Source of the DNA: Effrenium voratum
Taxonomy: Eukaryota; Sar; Dinophyceae; Suessiales; Symbiodiniaceae
Length of the DNA stretch: 64,000 bases
Direction: 5' to 3'
NCBI GenBank assembly: GCA_963377175.1
Contig: CAUJNA010000458.1
Location: 692,033 to 756,032, forward strand
Shown in pieces: positions 27,076-39,059 of the stretch; position 1 is the stretch's first letter; each line of letters starts with the position of its first letter. The position numbers were made by a program, and so were the translations under genes. The notes under the pieces were generated by a model. That model was not told the DNA's origin. It saw nothing but the letters and a program-made list of their open reading frames with translations, and did no database searches.

Positions 27076-30000
27076 GGGCCCAACCCCTTGTGACCCAAAA
27101 AGCCTTATATCAAAATGATCATGAATCTCACCTTCGGAGTATTCTGGAGGACCATCCAATCGCAGCAATCCCCATTTATATCGTCTTTGTTTTTGCAAAA
27201 TCCGAAAGTAGGGGACACATGGGAAACAATCTGAGGGTCTCGGCCCAGAACCTCCCAAAATCCGATCTGATCGCAGAAAAAAAAAAGAACATGCCAGGCG
27301 GACGAGGTAAAAAAGCACCGCAAAAAAGCCGAAGATCTGAAAGTAGCGCCACCTGCGCGTTGCGGATGGGCTCGCGGTGGAAGACTGCGTGCACATCAAA
27401 TGAGCGCCGCTCATTATGCCAGTCAAAGGGAAGCCGTTCCTTCAGGAAAAACCACATGTGCCACTGGGCACTGGCAAATTGGTCATTCAAGATCGTTTTA
27501 TTTATCGCCTGCGGAGAAGGCTGAAACATCAGTCTCGGGTGGTGCTGACTCCTGCTAAAATGCCAAAACAATTTGCGAACCATGGTATAGAGCATATCAT
27601 GGACACATTATTCAAGGTCCCGCACCTTACAATGTTGTTGCTGTCAAACTACGAAGCAACCAATTGTTCTGGGTCAGGGCCGGTCAGGTTCCGCATGATT
27701 GATAATCATTGTCAGGGATCTCATCCGGAGGGATTTCAATCTCAAAGCAGAATTCGCTAATTACTCACGTATTGGTCCCACATGCCAAGCCCTTACACCT
27801 TGCCGATGATACACAGGCTTTGTTTCTCTTGAGGCGCCAAGGGTGCACAGGCACACGGTATCCACCAGCAAATCCAAAGAACTGCAAACAATTAGTGATA
27901 CTCAACTAAACTTGATAGGCACCACCTTTTGAATAATCCCCTTCAGAACAACCGGAGGTCATGCGAATCAACGTGAAGTGGACATAAATCTTTGCCCAAG
28001 AACCCACCTCAAGACAAACAAACAACGGTCATGACAGTTCGTGCTAAAGACAATCAAACGAACAACGCTCATGACAGTTCCCTTCAAAACCAACAAGAAC
28101 AAACATCAAAACTTCAGTAGGGCAAAGTGGTCGACAAGCTGGGAGGCAAGTCACGCCACGTACAAGAAGTTCCCCCACCCACCGCCACCCCTCAAGGGTT
28201 GTCCCCCATCTTCCCGATTTCAGAAGACTCCCCCTAGCTCAAGCCGCTTGGCAGGCACTCAGCATACCCAGCAACCTGAGTCTTGTCCGCTGTTGATAGC
28301 ACAAGAATGCGCGGTTTTGAGGCATCAGAAACGGACATTGTTCTGAATCGCATGCTTCGCCAAACAGAAAATAAGACACATACCTCCCAAGCAAGTAGCC
28401 TTCGTCACGGGTGGAGTTGTTTCGACCCTTTTAGGCAGTTGTGTCCCTCTTGGTTTCCTCACAGCCAATTCAACAAGCCCTATTTTGAGAATAAAAGACA
28501 TACAGGGTCCCTTGAAGGACACACCTAAAACGCAACTAGATCTGGACACCCTTTGAACCAGCTGGGCTTACTGTAAGTGGTCCCCCAAACAAACCCTGTC
28601 GCCCTTTTACCTTGATCCCCGAAATCTCCGGCTCGCAGCTCGCCTGTGAGGTGTGTGCCAAATGATCTGAATGCCGCGGTGGAACCTAAGGCATCCAAGG
28701 GCGCTGCGTTCGGCTAGCGTAGATCTAGTTTGCTCACTCATGGAGATGGATAAGACTAAACGATAGGACGGTTAAAGGTTGCAATTATGTCTTTTTGAAA
28801 GTTTAGGGTTGTAATTATATATTACTTAAATGGATGTGGTCCCCCTCCCCGTATCTGGCCCAATCACTGTAATTCACGTGGATCTTTTCTTTCGGAATCC
28901 TCAGGCCTGCAGCGGTGGAACCGCTCGTGTTACCCCCATACAACTGAGGGCTGTTCAAGAACCAGGGCCCAACTTTGGGACCTTGGCTATCATGGCAAAT
29001 CATATATCAATAGTACATGGAATAATAATGGTATACCTAACTATTTCTGGCTGATGTCAAAAAGGTCTTTGGTCCATGATGATCCGCATCCCTTTGCCCT
29101 TTTTGACCTCAGACACGGGCTGGTTGGCCTATGTTCCACGCCTCGAACTGCCGGGGATCCGTGCCGCTGACTCACTGAGACGCTCATCAGAGGCGCCGTG
29201 AAAGCCAGCAACGCGCACACTTCCTGCGAGGCTCTCAGCCCAAACGACCCTTGAGACCTTGACTCAAGATGAACCAAAAGGGGAAAACTCAAAGGTAAGG
29301 TGGATTCGCTTTGGGCATGTGAGGTGTTGGTTCCGAGAGCGGTGCGGATAAGTGAATATGAACACTGGGGTCTCCTCCAAACATACATTATACTTTAGGG
29401 TAGACAACATGTTGACTGCCCAAAGCTGATACCCTGCAGGTAGCGAGCCATTTAGAGGCAATGTCTCCGTCTGCCATCATTTTGAGGGCAGTGTCACGTT
29501 GTTGTAGCCGCATATTACATATATGTACATATATATGTATACACACTTGAATACCGATAATAATTGCCATCAGAATCCGATTGCCCATCAACCTGCCAAA
29601 CCAATGGGGCCCCACGCAACACTGATACGCAGGTGGAACAGCTGCAACGAACTATGAGGATGATCGAGTTGCAGCACAAATCATTGAAATTTCATTATGA
29701 TTTGTGGAATTGTCATTAGAACAATTGTTCCCAAACAGTGCAAAACAATGTTGCACATCAAGTTGATGAGAACAATCTGACCCCAAAGCCCCAACAAATA
29801 ACTTCATTGTTGAATTGACTGCTTAAGCTCAAGAATAAGATCTTCCCATTTGATAAAACTAGGAGGCTCAAAGTCTTTCTAAAATAGTCGATATGTTGCT
29901 TCGATTTTGAGCTGCAAATCCTTACCTTTCCCAGCCCTTCATGAAAACAAGTCACCAGTTTCACAACATTGATCCGAAGGCTTGTTTATGGGTGGGGTCA

Positions 30001-31029
30001 CCCTGCCCCCTCGCTTTGTAAAGTCCCTATACTTGGGCTTCCGGTGAACCTTGCAAACCGCTTTCAGAAACCTCTGACCTGGTTTGGCTAGACAATATTA
30101 CAGAATGTTTGGCCCTACTGTCAGCTGACATTTGGAAACAGAACTGGCAAGGCCTTGTTCCTGCCTACGAACGCACAAAAAACATGGTTCCAGCCGTCAA
30201 CTACCTAGTATGAAGTCTTCAGTTTGTCGTGTTAGGCTTCGGCTTGACAGATTGGCCGGCTTGCCCTGCTTGCCCTTAAAGCCGTATGATCCGAAGGTTC
30301 CTAGAGAGAAGCCACTGCAAAGCAACAAAGCATGTTCTTCTTTCTTTTGCAACCCCAAGGATGTCGCGGATTGCCTTTGAACAGCCCCAAATCAAAGGTG
30401 CTTACTTCAAATCGGCCTGAATTGCTTTAGACGAAGGACGGACAAGCGTGAATTGTCTGGCCCTAGCCTATGATAAAAACACCTGGAAACAAAAACCTTC
30501 AAACTTGTTCAAAGCGTGGAATCTGAACAGAGGTACCCCTCCTCCCACTAACATACAAAGCGGGGTGGTAGCTGGAAGATCATCTTCCTCTTGAAGGGAA
30601 CTTCTGTCAGGTAAACTGTGTGTGTGTGGGAGGCAGGGCAAGCAAAAACAAAGTACCCCAAGTTGTCGGGCCTTGTCGACGCTCCCATCTTGCACGCAGT
30701 AGTGCTCCGCCAGGGTATACATCCTCGGCATGCGGCAAAGCGTGGCCAGGGACCATTAAGAGACCCCCCCGAATTGCATAAATGTGAGTCTGGGATTCCT
30801 TCCAGTGCTAATGTCGACGCCAAAGCAAGAACCATACTATTCAAGCGGGAAATGCAATTTAGAGGGATTGGTTTCAGTACGATTGTGCTTGGCCAGGTAG
30901 GCACTGGGACCCTGATTTGGGTTCTCTCTAGTTTCCAGGTACCCTTCGTAAGGCCCAGAAAAAGGTGGACCAAACCCTTGATTGGCTAGGGGCTGGTTGT
31001 TCAATCAATGCTTTGCCCCCAACCCTGAA
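27076..31029. other. Intergenic DNA, one coding-like patch
   Basis: Mostly anonymous. On the minus strand at about 27300-27595 an open frame reads like protein (blocks NDQFASAQWHMWFFLKERL and VFHREPIRNAQVALLSDL), with plausible AG acceptors at CTCCGCAG and GCACGCAG. It may be one or two exons of a host gene, but I recognise no family. The rest shows nothing I can support. Confidence 0.35.
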
Positions 31030-31436
31030 AATCCAAGCCTACAAGGGTTCCAGCACCTGAAGAGGGAGGGCACACCGGGTATGGGGTAGGGTCACCGTAG
31101 GCGTAGGGTAGGGTTGGGTAGGGTGACTGGGGTAGGGTGGGGTGACCGTGGTAGGGTGACCCTGGAATAGGGCAGGGCAAGGCACGTGGGGTCGGGCAGG
31201 GAACCTGGGGTAGAGCAGAGTGACCGTGGAGGGTGACCGTGGAGGGCAGGGTGGGTGACCGTAGGGCAGGGTTGAGTGACCGTAGGGCAGGGTAGGGTTG
31301 CCGTACGATAGGGTGGGGGTGACTGTAGAGTAGAGTGACCGCAGGGAGGGTGACTGTAGGGTAGGGTAACTGTAGGGCAAGGTTGGGTCACCGTAGGATA
31401 GGGTAGGGTGACGGGTGACCGTGGCAGAGGGAAACT
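31030..31436. repeat. GGGTAGGGTGACCGTAGGG minisatellite array
   Basis: About 400 bp of degenerate GGGTAGGG and GTGACCGTAGGG units, strongly G-rich on the plus strand. A second array of the same type and orientation lies at 49820-50225. It resembles, but is not, the TTTAGGG telomere repeat. Confidence 0.85.
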
Positions 31437-31439
31437 CTA

Positions 31440-32060
31440 GAATATGATGGCTTTTACACAATATTCTATTTTTCTTGAAAAAACATGCTTTTTATTCAAC
31501 ATTAATTGAGTTTTAACATTGTAATCAAAAGGAAAATTGATTAACAACAAGTATAACAAGTATAATAAATACTAAATTACAGTCGAAAAGTATAAGACAA
31601 ATATATCATTATTTTCTAATAACAAGAATATTTCCGCTTTAACATTCAGAATTCAGAGTAAAAATGCAAAAACATATTTAAACAAACAAAATTAGAGAAA
31701 AAAACGAAAACTTCAATTTTCCAGTATACCATGTTCCAAACCCAAATGTTTTGACTTAAAACATACACATGCAAAACATCATTTTAAGACGTTTAAACTC
31801 AAAAGCAAAATGTAACAATTTGAATGAATAACTTGATATACAATATTTTTCAAATATTCAATATCAAAAAAATCACAAAATAGTATCTTGAAAATAAGCT
31901 AACATATTTGTTTTTCCCAACAAACCACTTTATATTTTTAAACTTCAAACTTATTGAATATGATTTTGGTTTTGTAATGTATTTCAAATAATTTTAAGAA
32001 TGGAATATTTGGGTCTATATACGGTGAAACATATGAAAATACAATATAATGTTTGGCAGT
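31440..32060. other. AT-rich island
   Basis: About 620 bp with conspicuously high A+T and many A- and T-runs, starting abruptly at the end of the G-rich array. No open frame of note and no obvious repeat unit. Confidence 0.8.
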
Positions 32061-34650
32061 TTTTGGTGTTTGGGCCAGTTTCCGCGATAGCTAGTCGTAG
32101 GAGTCGGCTACTTTGGTTTCACAGAAAGCGACCATGGACAAACTGTATGTACATATTTATATATATATAATTATGGCAAAGCGAACTCAGACAAGTTTTC
32201 GTGGGGTGGAAATGAACCCACCTACAACGGGTCTATTAATTAAAGGGCCACGCCCAAATCCCAGTGTTGTCGCCTGTTTTTTCCTTTGTTTCAATGGCTT
32301 CCCCACTAAAATGGTCAACCCTGAAAAAACATCTCGATTTGATTCGAGGAGAACGGGGGCTCTTCCTCTGCGAGCCGTCTCCCTGTGCTGTTGCTCTCCT
32401 CGGCCATCGCTGCTGCCGCCATCTTCGGACGCGCGGAAAATCAAATTCGGATTCGGGTTGTGGCGGGTTGCAAGGCAGAGAAACTTGGGCACCGAACGGG
32501 CTGCTTCCCGTTCTCAACTTACTTTTGGAGCTGAGGCCCTGCTTCTGGGCCGGGGCTGGAAAACCCTTCTGGGTCAGGGATGAAAGCTCTTCTGGGATAG
32601 GGCTGGAAAAGTTTGGCTGAGAGAACTTGAGGGGCTGTTGGTGATTGTCTGGAAAGCACGGTTGAAAGGACCCACGGCAGTGAAAGAACCAAGTCCAGTG
32701 AAAGTGTCTTATGTCTGTGTTTGTTTTATATACACCGCTATGTTTATATGGGATGCTGGCATGCATGTCTGGCTATCTAGCTCCGTGATGCTCTTGTGCA
32801 AAGGTACACAGCACGAGGGCTCTCAACAAGTTCATGAGTGAGCTGTACAGCCAAGAAGCCTGGAATCGAAGTGAAGATGCCAAACGCATCGCTGGTTATG
32901 CTCACTATTTTTTTGCGGTGCTACGCGTTCCTAGCATCCGAGTCCTCGCTGCGGCGAGAGCTCAAATTCAAAATGCTGCCAAAGCTGCATTGGATCAATG
33001 AGGTTGCTACTACCCTTCTCTGGCAAGCCTCTAGATCTGAATGGTGATTGAATTGCTTAGTGGAAGCATGTTGTATGGATGAGGATTTTATTGGAAGGGT
33101 GGCTCGGGTTGCAAGATGCACATCACCCCGGCCCAGACTTCTGGTGCTACGTACCATGCAGCGCTACTGTGTACACCTCAATGCGCTGTGGAACACCTAA
33201 TTCAAGTCATATTGCTGTGGCTACTTAGTGGCCTCATAGGGGTGCCTTGGGCCATACGCTTTTCACTTCCAACTCGTATCTCATCATACATTTGGGGAAG
33301 GATGGCCGATTGTCTATAGGGAAGGCGCCGCGTCAATGGCCTGGAGAGGAGAAGGAAAAAGTCGAGCTTTTACAGAAAAGCCGAACTTTCCGAAACCCAT
33401 AAATCAAGGAGTTATTTATTTTGGCTCTTGGCCCCTTGTCCACTCGAGTCACGCTTTTCCGCCCAGCTCAAGTTTATCCTTGATATGAGTCAACCTCAAA
33501 GTGATCAACAATTGCGTATGCAAGGTGCTGTTTTTGCGTTCCGGGGACGTCCTGAACCAACTCACTTGTTTGCCCATGTCGGCGGCTTTTGTAACCCAAT
33601 CCAAAAGGGAGGCTTAAGCATGTTGCCATCCCTTGCCGAATGAAAGCGCATGCTCAGGACTGTTAAACTTGCCTTCTCAAATACCTGCAGCCCCTCCAGG
33701 TAAACAATTTTAACCCCACGGCAGAAAAAGTTGTTTTTGGGGAAAGTGCACGGGCATTCCTACCACGGGCATTTCAACTCCTGAACGGGTATTTCAACTC
33801 CAACGCCTTTTTTCGCTCCAAGGCCTCTTTGTGCATCTTCTTGCCTCGTGTCAGGCAACTGACAAATTTCGTGGCAACGCCACTGAAATTCTGCGACTAA
33901 AAAACTAAAGCAGGGCTCACCCTTGCATGCTGGGACGAATGCCGCACCACGTCCTGGCATGAAATCACGAATCAAGAAAACAAGAAGCCAGAATGGGAAA
34001 CCGGAGCAGCTTTGGCACATTTAAGCATGGGTTCCTGTGTGAATAAAATCCTTAATACAGCTTCGGAAAGCTATTCAGCTCCTAATTCCTTGGACAGACC
34101 TGGCCCAATGCATGCCAAGAAAGAACAACATGGAGATACATGGAGCACGTGGTCACAGCCGCCAAAGCAGCGTGGTGTTGTTTGTTTCCCTTCAGCTTCA
34201 CATCTCAGAAAAAGAAGCAACTGCATGCTTTGCCCTCAGGAGTTTCCATATGCCACAGGCTTGCCTGCAGACCTAGACGTTAGGGGCTCTAACAGCATGC
34301 ATGATGTCTTCTGGTGGGAATACATGTCAAATGTCAGGGACGGGATAACTCATGTTTTAAAAAATGAAAGCATCCCTCCAACAAACATAAGCTGTCATCC
34401 TTTCAGGAGGAAAGGCAATTTCAAGTTCCGCGCATCTCTTCGCTGCAACCCAAGCCATGTCCAAGTGAACCACTTGATTCCCTTCAAATGCCTGATAATG
34501 TATGTGGTGAATTCTGAAAGAAGTTGCCGGCTTCAACTTCTGTCTCAGCCACCACCCATGAGGAACTATGTGCTGATTGGCATTCAGCTAATGTGGAACC
34601 TCACAAGAGGTTACATGTTTGCCAAATGGAGTGTCACTTCCAACACACAA
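32061..34650. other. Intergenic DNA without a confident gene
   Basis: No recognisable gene. A 254-codon plus-strand open frame at 34012-34776 is long for chance, but it has no motif I recognise and its last 45 codons are a CAGACAAA satellite, so I do not call it a gene. Confidence 0.4.
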
Positions 34651-34654
34651 ACCA

Positions 34655-34745
34655 ACAAATTGACAGACAAACAAGCAAACAGACAAACGGACAGACAGAC
34701 AAACAGACAGACACACAGACAAACAGACACACACAGACAGACAGA
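34655..34745. repeat. ACAGACAAAC microsatellite
   Basis: Imperfect CAGACAAA/CAGACAGA copies, giving a Gln/Thr/Arg-rich false open frame. Confidence 0.85.
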
Positions 34746-34924
34746 CCTCAGGTCACAAAGGAATCACAGGATATGAGGATCTTGACTTTTTGTCCAGTGA
34801 GCGCAGTGGAAGCCGGAGATCCCGTAAAAAATCTACCATACATAGGTGAATTGGGGCTATCTTTGGTTTCCCATGGCACCAACAATATGTATACATATAT
34901 ATATATATACTAGTGTTGACCTGT

Positions 34925-35665
34925 CCCCTCCCTGGTCGACACCGCCAGCATCACCAGTGCTTTAGTAAAGGAAACACTTTTCCGTTGAGTAAATGCTCTG
35001 ATCCGTACACAATTGGTCGACACCACCAGTATCACCAATGCTTTGGGAAAGGAAACGCTTTTCCATTGACAAAAAGTACATGACGCTCGGGTCCGTACAC
35101 TAAACTGGTCGACACCACCAGCATCACCAGTGCTTTAGTAAAGGAAACGCTTTTCCGTTGACTAAAAGAAGATTCCGTTCACCAAAAGCAGACGTCCCGG
35201 TTTTGAACTCGTCCTTCGACGGCTTCAAAGTTCTTTACTAAACGAATTACAGAATTGCTTTTTTCAAGACCGCCTTGAGTAATCGTGCTTTCGACAGCCT
35301 TCGTAGACTAAACTGGTCGACACCTCCAGCATCACCAATGTTTTGTAAAGAAAATGCTTCTCCGCTTACTAAAAGTACATGACGCTCTGGTCCGTACACT
35401 AAATTGGTCGACACCACCAGCATCACCAATGCTTTAGTGAAGGCAACGCTTTTCCGTTGACTAAAAATACATCACACTCTGGTCCGTGCGCTAAATTGGT
35501 CGACACCACCAGCATCACCAATGCTTTAGTAAAGGAAACGCTTTTCCGTTGACTAAAAATACATGACGCTCTGGTCCGTGCACTAAATTGGTCGACACCA
35601 CCAGCATCACCAATGCTTTAGTAAAGGAAACGCTTTTCCGTTGACTAAAGGTAGATGTCGTTGAC
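34925..35665. repeat. 92-bp satellite (GGTCGACACCACCAGCATCA)
   Basis: Seven units marked by GGTCGACACC near 34933, 35015, 35107, 35315, 35406, 35498 and 35590. Each continues with CACCAATGCTTTAGTAAAGG, AAACGCTTTTCCGTTGACTA and TACATGACGCTCTGGTCCGT. The last three units are nearly identical (spacing 91-92 bp); the gap between the third and fourth holds diverged sequence. Confidence 0.9.
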
Positions 35666-35763
35666 TGAAAGGACTAAAGGTCCCTATATTACAGAAATGA
35701 TCAAATAGCACGATTCAGCACCCTGCAAGAAAAACCAAATGCCCTTCATTCCACACCCCTCAG

Positions 35764-35976
35764 ATGGACTCTTTTTTCAGCTCAACTCGTCAAGAGCCCT
35801 TCGTCTTTCCAGCACCTAAGTACGACACCACCGCAGAAAAAGGAGACTCAGCTCCGGCTCCACGCCTCAAAAAAATAAAGGCGTCTTCTTCGGAAGAGCG
35901 TCGCCTGCATTGGTCCAACGACACATCAGATCATATTGAAAGAAGTGGAAAACGCGATCTTGCATCTCCAAGCTGA
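35764..35976 (+). CDS. Possible small ORF or first exon, unknown
   Basis: A 70-codon frame starting with ATGGACTC just after CCCCTCAG has a soluble-protein-like composition (MDSFFSSTRQEPFVFPAPKY, then a Lys/Ser-rich part). I recognise no family. From about 35945 the DNA becomes a degenerate tandem repeat (GTGGAAAATGCGCTCTTGCA-like, to about 36070), so any exon would end before that. It could be chance. Confidence 0.25.
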   Translation: MDSFFSSTRQEPFVFPAPKYDTTAEKGDSAPAPRLKKIKASSSEERRLHWSNDTSDHIERSGKRDLASPS

Positions 35977-36070
35977 TGTGGGAAATACGTGTGGAAAATG
36001 CGCTGTTTCATCCCGAAAATGATGTAGAGAATGTGCTCTTGCATCCTCCGTGGAAAATGCGCTCTTCCAT
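35945..36070. repeat. Degenerate GTGGAAAATGCGCTCTTGCA repeat
   Basis: Four imperfect copies of about 35-45 bp, each with GTGGAAAA(T/C)GCG followed by CTTCCATC/CTTGCATC. Confidence 0.65.
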
Positions 36071-36499
36071 CCCCTGCTGAATTTGAGATGAGGCCATCCG
36101 CCCCACAATTGCCCACAGAGGGAAACCAAGAGGAAAGCTTACCAAACGCGGGAACATCCGTGAGCAAGGGTGCAACACCAGGGTTGCTCCCCAAGGCATT
36201 CGCATGAACCAAAGGACCTGGTTCAAAATCAGCTTCCACATAGGCTCATCAACTTCTTGAGGAAACCCTCAGGGAACGGCCCTGAACCAGACATTTTTAG
36301 ATCTGCTTGCAAGCGGCTGCCGCCGGAGGCCTTTCGCTGCTTCTCTGCCTCCTTGTTTTTCGATGGGCTTGAAACCAGGAGTTATGTAGGCTGTACTAAA
36401 ACCCTCACAAAACCAGGCAGCACAACCACTTACTAAATTGCCAATGAGGGTTTTGGGCTTGGGACTAACGTCGGCCTGTTTATCTGTTGGCAAGGGGGC

Positions 36500-36950
36500 A
36501 AGGGCAGGGACTATTTGAGACTATTTATAAATGATCGAGAAGCTATTTGAGACTCTTTATAAGTAAAGACAGACTACGTGAGACTATTTAAAAATACAAT
36601 ACAAATTATTTGAGACTATTTCTACATGAAAGAGAAGCTATGATATTTTTTATGAGTCAAGGAGAAGCTATGTAGGACTATTTATACATAACAAAGAAGC
36701 TTTGTGAGACTACTTACAAATCAAAGGGAAACTACACAAGCTTTTTTTTTAAATCAAATGAAACTACAGGAGACTATTTGGAAACTACAAGAGGCTATTT
36801 TTAAGTCAAGGAGAATCTATGTGACACCGCTTATAAATCAAAGGAAACTATGTGAGACTACGTACATATCAAAGGGACGCGATGTGAGACTATTTATGAG
36901 CTAAAGGGAAACTATGTGAGACTACTTTTGAATCAAACTAGACCACGGTT
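36500..36950. repeat. GAGACTATTTATAAATCAAAGG repeat array
   Basis: About a dozen degenerate copies of roughly 35-40 bp with GAGACTATTT, TATAAATCAAAG and GAAACTATGT. The reverse complement of this theme (AAATAGTCTCAAATAG) appears at 47125-47215 and 48560-49195, on the other side of the DNA transposon. Confidence 0.8.
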
Positions 36951-37050
36951 GGCCCGAAAGCAGAACATCGCAAGCGAGGTCGGCCCAACGCTGCAGGATG
37001 CGTTCTTTTTCCCTACACGAAGCATTCGTGAAGCAAGCGCGAGACAGCAC

Positions 37051-37225
37051 CAGGCAAGGTGCTCTGTGCAAGTTGCTCTGTGCAAGTTGCTCTGCGTAAG
37101 TTGCTCTGCGCAAGTTGCTCTGCGCAAGTTGCTCTAGGCAAGGCGCTCTGCGCAAACTGGTCGGTGCAAGTTGGTCTGCGCAAGTTGCTCTGTGCAACTT
37201 GTTCTGCGCAAGTTGCTCTGCGCAA
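37051..37225. repeat. 14-bp minisatellite (TGCAAGTTGCTCTG)
   Basis: About 12 copies of TGCAAGTTGCTCTG and variants. The array gives open frames on both strands, which I treat as artefacts. Confidence 0.9.
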
Positions 37226-37261
37226 GTTGCTTTAAAATGCAAGTTGCATCTTGCGACGCCC

Positions 37262-37346
37262 GCCCGCGGACCAGGGAGGAATCGAACCCGCGACCCGCCG
37301 GTTCCGGGAGCAGGCGCGCGAACCACGAGACAACTTCCGAGGACCA
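37262..37346 (-). tRNA. tRNA-like remnant (possible tRNA-derived element head)
   Basis: On the minus strand the block contains a perfect internal B box, GGTTCGATTCC, and about 50 bases upstream a sequence resembling an A box (TTGTCTCGTGG). The T-arm pairs at four of five positions, but I cannot build matching acceptor or anticodon stems. It is therefore more likely a tRNA pseudogene or the head of a tRNA-derived short interspersed element than a working tRNA. Confidence 0.3.
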
Positions 37347-37379
37347 GCTCGAACAACAAAAGTCGCAAAAAAACTCGAG

Positions 37380-37745
37380 TTTTTGCACCTCGCAGAGGGT
37401 CGCGCGGGCACCGCAGAAATCGCAAAAAAAACCATGGGTTTTTGCACCTCGACCACGCCGATCCCCGCGCAGAGGGTCGCGCGAGCACCGCACCTCGACC
37501 ACGCCGATCCCCGCAGAGGGTCGCGCGAGCATGTTAGAAATCGCAAAAAAAACCATGGGTTTTTGCACCTCGACCACGCCGATCCCCGCAGAGGGTCGCG
37601 CGGGAACTTAGAAATCGCAAAAAACCATGGGTTTTTGCACCTCGACCACGCCGATCCCCGCAGAGGGTCGCGCGAACTTTAGAAATCGCAAAAAACCATG
37701 GGTTTTTGCACCTCGACCACGCCGATCCCCGCAGAGGGTCGATTT
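37380..37745. repeat. About 71-bp tandem array with CCATGG palindromes
   Basis: About five units containing GCACCTCGACCACGCCGATC, CCCGCAGAGGGTCGCGCG and AGAAATCGCAAAAAACCATG. Inside each unit GCAAAAAACCATGGGTTTTT is nearly self-complementary around CCATGG. The array begins about 35 bp from the tRNA-like remnant. Confidence 0.85.
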
Positions 37746-37860
37746 TCGTGTAGTGTCGTCGGCACTACCCCGCCGCCCTAAGAAGAGATTTTAACTCCTC
37801 GCAAGTCAATTGCACTTGACTCCTTGCACTTGCAACTTGCACTTGACTCCTTGCTTGTTT

Positions 37861-38600
37861 CAAGGAGTCATTGCAAGGAGTCATTGCAAGGAGTCATTGC
37901 AAGGAGTCATGGCAAGGAGTCATTGCAAGGAGTCATTGCAAGGAGTCATTGCAAGGAGTCATTGCAAGGAGTCATTGCAAGGAGTCATTGCTGCAAGGAG
38001 TCATGAGAGCCATTGCAAGTTGCAAGGAGCCAAGTGCATCAGTCAAGTGCAAGTCGCAAGTGCACGGAGTTAAGTGCAAGCTGCAAGTGCAAGGAGCCAA
38101 GTGCAAGGAACCAAGTGCATGGAGTCAAGTGCAAGTTGCAAGTGCATGGAGTCAAGTGCAAGTTGCAAGTGCATGGAGTCAAGTGCAAGTTGCAATTGCA
38201 AGGAGTCAAGTGCAAGTTGCAATCCTTGCCATGACTCCTTGCAATGACTCCTTGCAATGACTCCTTGCAATGACTCCTTGCATGACTCCTTGCAATGACT
38301 CCTTGCAATGACTCCTTGCAATGACTCCTTGCAATGACTCCTTGCATGACTCCTTGCAATGACTCCTTGCCATGACTCCTTGCAATGACTCCTTGCAATG
38401 ACTCCTTGCAATGACTCCTTGCAATGACTCCTTGCAATGACTCCTTGCAATGACTCCTTGCAATGACTCCTTGCAATGACTCCTTGCAATGACTCCTTGC
38501 AATGACTCCTTGCAATGACTCCTTGCAATGACTTTCATGATGATGATTCCTTGCAATGACTCCTTGCAATGACTTTCATGATGCTGATTCCTTGCAATGA
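37861..38600. repeat. Inverted 13-bp minisatellite (CAAGGAGTCATTG / CAATGACTCCTTG)
   Basis: The left arm (37861 to about 38012) is about 11 copies of CAAGGAGTCATTG. The right arm (38224 to about 38600) is about 27 copies of its reverse complement CAATGACTCCTTG. Between them lie about 210 bp of AAGTGCAAGTTGCAAGTGCA-type repeat. A single strand could fold into a very long hairpin. The open frames on both strands, reading QGVIARSHCKES, are repeat artefacts. Confidence 0.9.
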
Positions 38601-39059
38601 CACCTTGTAATGACTCTCATGAGAACAACTCAAGTGAACCCAGCGGAAGAACCCTTCGCCATGCTTTCGGGAAAAAGCAGTTATGTGAGACCGTTCGTAA
38701 ATCAGAGAAAACTGCTATGAGGCTCCCAACAACAAATCATGGGGGGCTGCAATGAGGCTGTTTCTAACTCCGAGGAAACGTCATCCATTCGCGAACAAAG
38801 GCGCGCAGGAGTTGCAAGAGAAGACTGAGGCGCAGCCGATTCTTGGCCCCCTGACACCACTGCTTGCAATTCGTAGCGAAAGCACGACGCGCCTGAAAGC
38901 TCACCCCATCACACCAGTCAAGACAAGCAGGCCCAGAATTGCAACAGCAGCTGCGCAACACAACCTGGCCCGTTGGAAAACATGTTCAAGCCACATGTTG
39001 GCTGATAGAGAAATCTGCGTTGGCGCTGGTGGCAACAACGCCAACAAACGGGCTGTCTA
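38601..39059. other. Spacer without a recognised gene
   Basis: A 102-codon plus-strand frame (38752-39060) is present, but nothing in it is recognisable. Flanked on both sides by repeats. Confidence 0.4.

Noticed and set aside
31030..31436. Interstitial telomere
   Set aside because: The unit is GGGTAGGG/GTGACC mixed, not the plant-type TTTAGGG expected for dinoflagellates.
34012..34776. 254-codon plus-strand open frame
   Set aside because: No recognisable motif, ordinary base composition, and the end is a CAGACAAA satellite; probably chance.
37871..38569. Open frames reading QGVIARSHCKES on both strands
   Set aside because: A 13-bp tandem repeat in inverted orientation produces the same peptide on both strands; not a gene.
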